Below are positions 32,839 to 43,000 of a DNA stretch of 64,000 nt, in pieces. Each line of letters opens with the position of its first letter. Positions within the stretch are counted from its first letter, which is position 1. The notes beneath the pieces are model-generated. The model made no database searches, was not told the DNA's origin, and was given only the letters and a program-made list of their open reading frames with translations. Source of the DNA: Dipylidium caninum (Eukaryota > Platyhelminthes > Cestoda > Cyclophyllidea > Dipylidiidae). The stretch covers positions 1-64,000 of the forward strand of contig QEYB01000406.1 of assembly GCA_017562135.1 (NCBI GenBank). The letters run 5' to 3'. The translations under genes and the position numbers were made by a program.

Positions 32839-34123
32839 ATGCCAGTGAATTCAAAGCCTCAGTTAAGCTGCAAATCTACGTCAGCAAGCAGATTAAAATC
32901 GAATAAGCTGAAATCTGCGATTGCTGTAGACTGCTCTTATGAAACTGATGAAGAGGTACGATTCAATTTTTAATATTTGTTTACACACAGCTCAGGTGTT
33001 GCCCGTTATTCGCGCCAAAATAATACCTTTGGTCCGTCCAGAGCTACTTTCTAAAATTTATTCAGAGACAAATACTCAATTAATAACGTCATTGAAAAAT
33101 AAATCCCAGCTTCAACCGAAATTCAGATCCGAGCAGTCTCCTGAAGTCGGTCTTGACGCCTACCTAACACAAAATACTTACGAAGACTGTTCTCAATTAA
33201 CGGCTACGCCGATTCAAGTGCTGCCCAATGCGAGAGGCCCGATCCACCGATCATCGAGGTCAGATTGTGAATTTCAATTGAAAATGTCGCCTGAAGTCTG
33301 TTCTGACCTTCGGCATGATGTTAGTAGAGGCGCCTCACCTGGCGTCTGCACTGATTTCTCGCTGGAGATGTCATCGCCGCTGACGCCCGTACCCTCCAAC
33401 CAAGTGATGGCCCCTGAGGCTCCACAGTCTCCTACGACGCCGAGGCCTGATCGTCAAATTCAGCCGAAAATTAAAACTGACATCTGTTCTGCAGTCCGCC
33501 ATAACAAAAGTCCATGCCCATGTCGGGACGCTTACAACAGAGCTCCTCCGTGTGCCTGTTGGCAGACGATGTCTGTGCCAGTCGTCTATTCCCAGACCAA
33601 CATCAGCGATAGCGCCGAATATTGTCCTCAAGCCAGAGACAAATTCACCGTCGCCCCTCACCTAAAGTCCACGATGCCTAGACAACATGTATTTTCAGGG
33701 TATTCCAAGGTGATACCGGCAATTAAGCCCGACTGTCCATGTCACTCCAATTCCATTTCTCTTGTCTGTCCTGACGTTGCACCTGAGTTTATAAATGGAG
33801 GTTGTCCTCACGTTCGACCTGAACTCTTCACTACCATCACTCCCAATGCTTATCCTCCGCCGTTACCTGTAGTATACGATGAATTGATACCATTAGCCCA
33901 TCCCCAATTCACCCCGGCAGCGCTACCGCAAAGTGAGCTGCCAGTGGAATCAAGACAGAAGTTTCACATAAATCACGTGCCAATTACGAAGGAGATACAA
34001 CAAGTCTACCCTGAGCTAATTCCTCTGGTGCCTCATGACCCAACCGCCGATTGCCACGACTGTAACAGATGCCACTTCCACCACCACCTACTCCATCCTC
34101 ATCAACCATCTCTTTACATTTAG
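32839..34123 (+). CDS. Cys-rich repeat protein, right-arm gene (2 exons)
   Basis: Exon 1 is 32839-32955 and exon 2 is 32996-34123, separated by a 40-nt GT-AG intron in phase 0, giving 414 aa. AATAAA is at 34156-34161. Exon 1 (MPVNSKPQLSCKST…) resembles left-arm exon 1 in its K-x2-I-x-V-x-C-S pattern. Exon 2 begins VLPVIRAKIIPLVRPELL, close to the V-M-P-V-V-R start of the 6264 ORF, and has imperfect repeats of about 60 residues (VCSDLRHD, later ICSAVRHN, each after a QxQ/LK motif). Its last 40 or so residues are identical to the left-arm protein. The second intron of the left gene is absent here. Family and function are not recognised. Confidence 0.8.
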
Positions 34124-34864
34124 CCTTGTTCATTATCAATCTAGAGCAGTGTCCAAATAAACGTCTTCAACACTGATATCACTCGACTTATTCTACCTGT
34201 CTACTCCCACTGCCACTACCTCCCCCTCCCTCCCTCCCTTCCCTTCCTCTTCCTCCCGTACCCCTGGTGCCGCTTCATGGTTCCACGCCTCGCCTATGCC
34301 GTGCCTTCAGGCACCGCTCTCGCGCCCACGCACACACCCATGGCCGAGACTCCTTGCAGGCTCTCAGTGCCAGTTCTCCAGTGGCCACTCTCCTCTTTTT
34401 CCCCATGTCCCCAAGTGACTACGCAGTCGTCAACAAATAATGACCGTTTAGCTGGTCATTCGCCCAGTCAGTTTGAATGAGGCATTCAGCAGTTCACCAC
34501 ACGCCAACTAACAGAGTGACTACCTGTGGTGAGCACCACCTCAGCCTCAGGCCTCGCGAATACCCACTTCTTGAGTTGAAACAACCGACTGACTGGCAGC
34601 TGAGCAGACGAACGAAAGAACGAAGGAACGACCGTCACTTGAGTTGAATTAGCCTCCGCTGCGCTCCCCTCAGCTCCACTCCACTTCACTTCACTTCACT
34701 TCACCTGCATCATCCGCATTGTCGGCACTGGACCGCATTTAATCCGCCTTTCTGGATGCGAGTCAGTGAAGGCTCCTTCCAGCATTGTCGGCCTTGACAA
34801 CAGGTCATTTCGATCAACCGAGAACACGCAACAACTAACTGCCACTTTGGCTTCCTCCATAGAG

Positions 34865-34965
34865 GAGAAGGAGGATAAGAGAGGAGGAGGAGGAGGAGGA
34901 GATAAAGGTGAAAGATTTTCTCACCCTCCCTCCACCCCGCCCCCCCCCCCCCCAGTCCCTCCAAT
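34865..34965. repeat. (GGA)n and poly-C tracts in the right arm
   Basis: GGAGGA repeats at 34870-34900 and a homopolymer-like C run at 34940-34955. Its left-arm counterpart is (GGGGA)n. Sequence accuracy is likely to be lowest here. Confidence 0.85.
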
Positions 34966-34969
34966 TTGC

Positions 34970-35220
34970 CAATGCACTGTCCCACGACGCCACCTCACCA
35001 ACAGCTGACGAGGCATTCACACACCTTCCAGAGCCAGTTGGAGGTTCTTTCAACAATTGCATGAGTGCATTTCCAGCCTCAAACACGATGAGTAGGAGAG
35101 TTGGCACGTCCTGACGTGGTCACGGGTCAAGGCAAGAAGTGGTAGGGAAGAGGGTGATGAATTAGTGGGATAAACGCAACACAAACCAATGTACCTGCAC
35201 ATGGGGTGAAAGAAGTGTCA
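34970..35220 (-). repeat. Dispersed four-copy module, copy 4 (right arm)
   Basis: Reverse complement of the left-arm copy at 25975-26215, and more distantly of 4548-4827 and 13446-13729. Confidence 0.7.
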
Positions 35221-35525
35221 CCCATTGGCACACCTTCCCTGCCATTCCACAACCTCTGCTTCGCGCAACGCGACCACGTGTGTATGTTGACAAGATATCA
35301 GTACCGACGTTGACGAAAAAAAGGACTAAGGCCTATTAACGTCGTCCCAATTATGCCGCAAAAATGAAGTGAAGGAACCATCGAAAACCCGTGTTTCGTA
35401 CACGTCGTAACACCTACTTCAAAGAACCCATGAGTAGCCAGAGTAGAAGACTAAAGGCACGGTTGGCTCGAGTGTATGTGCAAAATCCGCAGCGCCGTAT
35501 TAAGACACACCAACTACAGCACAAG

Positions 35526-37907
35526 TTATCGTCTCTTCCGCTTAGCAGGAAGCATAGACCCCTCCTCCATCTCCGCCAGAGGCATCTGCGAAACCTTTTG
35601 AAACACCTCCTCATTCAGCAAGGCTTCCCCATCCATCGTACACCCAGAGTCCACCCACATCAATCGTAGGCCTCGCAGCATCAGGCACAGTTGGGGACCT
35701 TTGACACCCCATTTCTCAATCACCGCGTTGCCCTTAAGAGGAAAGGCGGGTGCCTCCCAGGCCAACCACATGTCCAGATCATCGGAGGTGCAGAGGTAGC
35801 GTATTGCCTCGTCGAGGACCGGTTTCAATCGCGACTGTTCAGTGGAGAGGAGATATTCGCGTTTTAAGCGTTCGAGAATTTTGCCTTCGGTTGTCAGATT
35901 TTGCCTCCATTTGACGATGAAATAAAGAATGGCCTCCTCCAATTTAGAGGCCCGAATTCGCTGTACAAGTATTCCCACCTAAATTTGAATGATGAGAGAC
36001 GTCAAAAGTTTTACTTGGAATCCTCACATACCACTCCCCAGTGCCATGATGGCTCAACCCAAAATGAAGACGCCTGTCGCAAGGACAAAAAGGGGAACAC
36101 AGACAGGGTCTTGACCAGACTAGATTGTCTTCATAGGTAGGTTGAGAGATGGCAAAGATCCTCATTACCACTAACTCTTCGCCTAGCAATCATTTCTACG
36201 CTGTACAGTGGCTACCACAAAAGTGCCAATGCCTTTGAGCAGGTACAATTTAAAACTAGTTGCAATATATGTACAACGAAAAGCAGTTACATAAATATAT
36301 AGAATGGCCGAGAAGATGTCAAGGAATTACAACCGGATGACACCTGTCTTCCTGGAAGCCATTCGGCCCCTGATGGTTATTGCCTCCGTCGCTATAACAA
36401 CAGTGCCATATTAAGAAAAGACAACTAGAGGAAATGGTTGCTCTATTTGTTAACTTGAACCTACTATGAATGAAATGGACAATCCTCGTAGATGCTGATT
36501 TTTTGGATTTATCATAATATTTTAATAGGAATCAATCCGTCAAGTGTGAGACTCAATGAAGAAATGACACATAGACGAAAATTGGCAAAACGGTACTATC
36601 AAGCACAAAACACGTTGTCTAGCAGAACACCACTTGTAACGGATAAAAGTTAAGCAATGATTGAATAACTGCTGTCACAACGTACTACACCACTGACGAG
36701 GCAATAATACAAAAGTAAGAAAATCACCGCACTCACTTCGTCTGCGAAGCTAAGGGCGGCTGCTACGCAGGTTGCCGGGTTCGGATGTCGACTCAAAATA
36801 CCAGCGGAAAAGATTCTTTCTAGTTCCGTCAGATTGGGCTTCGCAGGCAGGCCGCAAGCTTCCGTGACCCCTGTTTCTGCCATGTACCGCAACAACGATG
36901 CCGCTGGACTATATTTGAAAATGAGCTTTATTTCGGTCCATATCCGTTCTCCTGATACCCTTCTTAAACCCTCACAATTCTTGCTGATAGCCTGAATAAA
37001 ACGTATAAAATTATAGCAATTATAAAAGGCATATAGGAGAAAGAAAGGTCATACCTGAAGGGTAGCATTATCATGATCACATGGATTTGTTGCAAGGCGT
37101 GCATGAAACCGAAAGTACCGAAGGATGCGGAGATAGTCCTCCCTAATTCTTTCCCCAGGATCACCAACGAATCGAATGCGACGATGGGTCAAATCTTCAT
37201 AACCATTGAAAAAATCGTGGAGTTGTCCACAGATATGATAGTCTTGATTGTCATCTCCAGCGTTTCTTTCCGAATTTTTCAAATTGACGCTAATGAACAT
37301 TGAATTCACCGTCAGATCTCGCCTACTAGCATCCAATTCCCAGTCGGTCGTAAAAGTGACTTTCGCATGACGCCCGTCAGGATTAGAATCTATCCTAAGA
37401 GTCGTAATTTCATAGTTCACCTAGATTAGGAAAGATCGCCTTTTAGACCATGCTCTAGCATAAAAGGCAAAAGACCGCTGGAATTACTTTATCATTAATG
37501 CGAACAGTAACTGTCCCGTGAGCCTCACCATTACGATTAAGAATCCTCAACCCCTTCTTTGTGAACATGTCTAGCATTTGTGAAGGTGTAGCAGTGGTTG
37601 CTAAATCAATATCATTTGGTTCTTTGTTCATAAGAATGTCTCGGACAGCGCCACCGGCGACGCGTAGTTCATAACCGGATTCGCGAAACAGTTTGTTAAT
37701 GAAAGCAAACTCTGGGGAGCGAAAGGCCTGTATATTGGATAAATCGACAAATTTGTTATTTCCAATAGTAGCCATTTCATTTAGGGTAGACGAAACCTGC
37801 GTGAAATGTCGAAAGAAGGTGACAATATTTCCAAACGTCGGAGAATCTGACGAAAAAATAATGGAAAGGCGGCTAAAATTAAATACTCGAGACACTCTGA
37901 GAAACAT
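35526..37907 (-). CDS. TRNT1: CCA tRNA nucleotidyltransferase, mitochondrial and nuclear/cytosolic type (TRNT1)
   Basis: Adds or repairs the 3' CCA end of tRNAs. Exons on the minus strand are 37907-37488, 37420-37055, 36991-36737 and 35978-35526, all phase 0 with GT-AG introns, giving 497 aa (human enzyme about 434). The class II nucleotidyltransferase motifs are present: GGAVRD at 85-90, the metal-binding D99-x-D101 in [20 protein letters not shown] at 173-181, and [12 protein letters not shown] from 234. A roughly 18-residue insertion (about 184-206) follows [10 protein letters not shown]. The first 44 residues are basic/hydrophobic and look like a mitochondrial presequence. Met45 could start a non-mitochondrial form. 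The C-terminus ends in a basic AKRKRR, a possible nuclear signal. The gene is head-to-head with the formin gene. Exon 4 and part of exon 3 lie in the inverted-repeat arm. Confidence 0.95.
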
Positions 37908-40006
37908 CCATGCGTAACCAACGGCTGAAGCGACGAAGCAGAAGCAAGATCGCCAAACAAGTTAAGAGTACCGGTTGAAATTATTATGTAGTTAAAATGC
38001 GAAAATCAGCGCGGCTTTTTTGCAAATGAATCACTTTAAACGCTTTAAATCAGGAAATAATATCAGCTTCCCTCGACATGGATTTATTACTTTGGTAAGC
38101 AAGCGATATAATATTGCTATCCTTAATGTTCCCTAAAATTGTTTCAAATTACTGCATCTATTTAGTTGGCTTGTGCTTGACTTGTAACATTAGTTAGCTT
38201 GAAAAGAAAAGGTGGTAATATGTCCCAGCCAAGAAGATACAGGCACCAAATTTCGCATATCCTGGATAGTTTAAAGTTCCTCATGACCACAATGCGCCCT
38301 GTTGCGTGAGAAGAGCGCGAGACCCAATTAAAACACGTCATTCACGAATGATTTTTTTGTTTTGTACCCTAAATCGCACTACATAGCTGGCTACCTAATC
38401 GCTAATAATATATGTGAAAAGCTACCTAGACGATTGGAGCAATATGTTTCACCCTCCACAAATACAGCGCCCAAATACAGAGACGGTAAATGTAGGGTAG
38501 ACGCAGCTTATGCCATTCAGTGGGATTCATACACAAACTGTCATTGTTATCCGTTCGTCGAGAGAGGTATTGCACATTACTGAAATTATTCCATTTTTTA
38601 CGGCCTTCGTCCTTCTTTCCACACAATTCAGTAACGAATAAGTCATGCCTCATTTACCCTTCTGCATTTCTACCGTCATTCCGCTTCTGGTAGTTCATAT
38701 AAACATAAGAGATTTGTCATTAATTTTGCACCAAATCATGAACCATCTTCAAGTGACTTAAATGCAATCCATTATCGCAATCCATTATCGAATACGATCT
38801 TCTTATCAAAACTCATCTCTCTTGACAACGGTTTCTCACACTCGAATGTAAGGTAGCTAATCTCAAAACTGTACCTATCAAATGGAAGTCTCTGTGTGTG
38901 CATCACGATTATAGGAACTGTTTCAGGGTACCGTAAACAAAGTGTCAATAGTACATTCTTGCTTAGCCAAAATGTCTCAGGAAATAGCGTTTTCTATTCT
39001 CCTCAGTTGCAAAATAAAGTTTTCAACATCCAACAACATTTAATGGAGATTGTTTATCCCACTTTACTCCTTGAAAATATACAGTGGTATAACATGCGAT
39101 CAATGGTTAATAGGTAGACTTTCAGTTACTATAATTCAAGTCCTAACATGGCATAGACAATGTCTAGGTTGTTGAAACATTTCCTCAAGCGAATCAAGTT
39201 AAACAACCAATTGCATTGTATAAGTTCGTACATTTAGTAAAACAGTTTTAGTTCGATTTCACATTCATATAAGTCCTGTTTTGTTTTTCAACTAGTCGCT
39301 GGGCTATGCAGTAAAACTGTTTGATAGAGCTAATCTACCACACGAACCCCGATGACTGTTGAGTCTCTAGCGAATTGGCTTTCCATTGCAAAATAGAAGA
39401 TGTTCAGCTGAATATAATTATTTAGGTTCCGGTAAGGTTTTAAGAATTTGTGTTATGGTCATTCATTCATTCCATAATTTGCCGTACAGTAAAGTTTAAG
39501 GTCACATTAAAGCTTCAGACTGGTTTCCTGGATTGGTTTTTGGGGCCAAGGATGTTTAATGTTTCATTTAAATCGACCGTAGACCTTAAATGTTTTTCAA
39601 ACCGCCGGTGTTGCGCTGTTGACCTCTAAGGCGCGTCGCAGCGTCGCAGAACGTTTGCCTGTTGCTGCTTATCCAACTGTGTGCTACTCGCATAAATACC
39701 ATTTCTATACGTTCCTTTGTTTTTATGCATTAAACCATGTCACGTTAAATTATATTTACATTTCATAATTTTCACCTATAATGTTAATCCGTAACTTTTG
39801 TAAGACATCCCTCTAATATCTCCAAAATCCCTCATCTTTCTTACATCTTTCATTATTTGAAGTATCTCGGCCTTCTACTTCCACATGACCGTGCCTTTAT
39901 TGACTTCTGCGCGTGTACCACTTTACGCTATGTTATGTTGAAGTGGTTCCTTAGTTCACACTTTTAAACGTTTTGAACCTACATTTCAGAAATGTACAGG
40001 TAGAAA
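37908..40006. other. Divergent intergenic region between TRNT1 and the formin gene
   Basis: About 2.1 kb, AT-rich, no supported coding region. It must hold the promoters of both genes, but no TATA box or CACGTG array like those of the Cys-rich genes was noticed, consistent with housekeeping-type promoters. A good acceptor (acatttcag, 39982-39990) lies just before the formin ATG, so a 5' non-coding exon or trans-splicing of a leader is possible. Confidence 0.6.
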
Positions 40007-43000
40007 ATGAGCACACAGGACGTATCCGTGTGGAACAGTTTTATTCAATCACTCGATGTTGATCCTGACAAAGCTAAAAACATCGAGCAGCTACCAGAGG
40101 ACCAGAAAAGACAACTCATAGAGTCTTATGTAATTATGTTCTCAAATTCTCAAGCTTTTCGGTAGACGGTCAAAACCTCCAAACACTCAGCCTTCCATTA
40201 TGTAACATTGATTAAGGGTCTACGCAGTTACCGTGGCACTCTTGCTAAGGTGAGCATATAAAATTACTATAATAATTGATTTTTATTCAGTCTAGAAAAA
40301 ATACTCTTCAGACAGCTCGAGATGTTCTAAATGCGACTGAGATCTCTCTTCGCACCAACAATGTCTCGTAAGCAAACTTTTAATACAAACATGACTCTTA
40401 TCATAGGTGGGTCTATGAGTTTCTAGACAAGGGAGGACTGCAAGCTCTACAAGAATACATGTCAAAGACCGTCCGAAATATGCTCAGGTACGGATCCTTC
40501 GCCCCATATTTTCCCTTTTTTACGTCATTTTACATTGTCTTCTCCCCCTCACAAAAGAGCCCTACACAAACACGTCGTTCCAATTTCATCGTCCTCAGAT
40601 TCTCTGTAAGTTTGCATTAATGAAATCTTAGCTAACTCGCGGTCGCTTTCCTTCAACATTGATTTCTGATCAGTTGATCTATTTTGCTTATCCGCAAAGT
40701 AAAACCAGTCTTCTACTCTTTTGTGAATATGCCTTTTTGTTTATTACAGCAGTGCCATTCTTCCACCCAGCATCTGCAGACGTCGGAATTGCATCCACGG
40801 CAGTTCGGCATTGGATGATGGTCGGAGCACACTTGACCAACAAATTGGAGAGTGTGTTCAAGAGTCCGTGTCACCGGGTCTCCTCTGTCATCGACGCGTT
40901 AACAAGAGGTCTAGAGGAAGTGGTGTTGGTCGCAGTGGTAGTCTCGATAATCGTCACCATTTCAGCGGGAAGGACTCCTGCACAGCCTCAACTTTTGAAA
41001 GTGTCCATATAGGGGTCAAGTGCTACCGTGCACTTCTCAACAACCAAGTTAGTCAACACAATTTTGGTAAAAAGTGGTGACTTCTGCCATTTTGATCCGT
41101 TATTTTTATTTTTCTTTTTCAGCGGGGCTGCACGATGATTTTCGAACAACCGGAAAGTATTAATACAATTGCACTTTGTTTGCTCCATCCCAGTTTTCAG
41201 TGAGTATTTTTGCATTAGCATTACCGATACTTGAATGGCATAATTTTGGCATTTCACTCTCTTTGCCCAAAACTGACGAGTTTTAGAACAAAATCAGACT
41301 GGTCTGAATTGTACACCTCTGTGCAGACACTTGCACATCCGTCCGTCTTTCTAGTTTATTTTATCTGCAAAGACTTGTTGGTAGGGGGGACTGGTGGTGC
41401 CAGACGCCCACGTCACAAGCACTGAGACGTTTGTTTCAATCTGATATCATAATCGTGCCCTTCTTAAGTCCCTTTTTCAACGAAAAGCCTCGCTTTGGGC
41501 GAAATTCAGGTGGGGTGAGGGAAAGGGTCAGATGGAAGATGAATCATACTATGATGCAACGACCGGCCTAATATTCTGCTTGGTCGAAGGGCATCGCGGA
41601 GCCCAGATAGTCGAGCATTTTATCTTCGAAGGTTGATGTATGGGATGGGGATCTAATTTATCACAAAAAATTTTCATGGATTTTTAAGTGAAAAAACTTA
41701 GGCAAACATTTTTCACGCATTTATTCTCACCAGAGTAGACGGTTCTTCAGTGGGTATCTGTAGCCAACCATTGTGATTTAGTTCTCAGGGAGAAGCCTGT
41801 AGTCACACATACGTGATCACTAATATTTTAGAATAGGTGTACTTTTCCGTAACATCTACAATCCAGTGAGTTCTTCAGTACCTAACTTTATTGAAAATAT
41901 CCTATTTATGGTACTTTTCTGAGATTAATCTTTAACTGTCGGGGGCTTAATTCGTAAGACTTTAATTTATTACTCATGCGGAAGCTATGAATGTCAATTT
42001 TTTGAACTATTTGGTTCCGTCGATTAAAATTAACGGAAATTTTAATAATGGGGCAAAGGTCAGGACAATCAATGGGTTTCTGCAAGGTTCATCTGTAATA
42101 CTTGCTATATGCTTTTCATCATGCCTCTTAAAGGCTTGGTTTCGTTTTGATATATCATATTTTACTCAGAGTTGATAAATGACATGCTTTGAGAAGCTTC
42201 TGATTCACTAGTCGCCGTTGCTTGGATTTTGTTAATCATTTTTTACCGTCAAATGATCATGAAAATCGCGTCTTTTTGAAATTGCCATAAAATTAGTTTA
42301 GAATTTCTTTGGGCAATAGATAGTACAATTTTTGGTAAATATTTATTGCTTGATTCGTATGCACTCACAACAATACACTTGGATGTGTACAGACTACTGC
42401 TTCTCTACGAAGTGTTTTTACAGTCCTACTAAGTCTTACTTTGGGGCTTTCACTGCGAAGTTAATGGAATCTAAGTCCAAATTAGAAAATTTGTCTTGAG
42501 ATCCCATTTTTCTCTCATCGTTATCATCTAACTCTCTTTAAAGGACCAAGACTCAGGTACTTGAGCTCCTCGCGGCGGTGTGTCTGATAGTCGGTGGACA
42601 CGATCGGGTAATCGCAGCCTTTGACGAAATTTGTCGCGATCTGGGCGAAAGTCGACGCTTTGAGACGCTGGTCTACTTCTTCCGCAACCACGAATGCCTC
42701 CCACCAGACGATTACAACATCGATTTCATGGTGAGCGCCCTTCTTCGAATGTGTAATCTTACTTCTATGCTAACCAGTCAACCAGGCTTATGTGCTAATT
42801 CGTTAGATTAGCCGGAACCCGGCAGTCTGTATGTGACGTCCTCGTGCAGTGACGAATGGACTTTTTCTCTCTTATGCGGGAAAATTTTGTTTTAATATAC
42901 TGTTGTTTTCAAGGCTTTCTCGTTAGTAAACTCACTCAACCCTTTTCACTGAATGGTTTAATCGCTGAGAGGTTTCCACAGTTATTTCATACCTTTTACA

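Larger units (their letters stand above)
32515..36895 (-). repeat. Right arm of the inverted repeat
   Basis: Mirror of 24345-29315. It includes promoter, Cys-rich gene, convergent intergenic module and the TRNT1 3' exons. Here TRNT1 continues beyond the arm into intact upstream exons, so this arm is probably the ancestral location for TRNT1. Where the Cys-rich gene arose is open. Confidence 0.9.
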
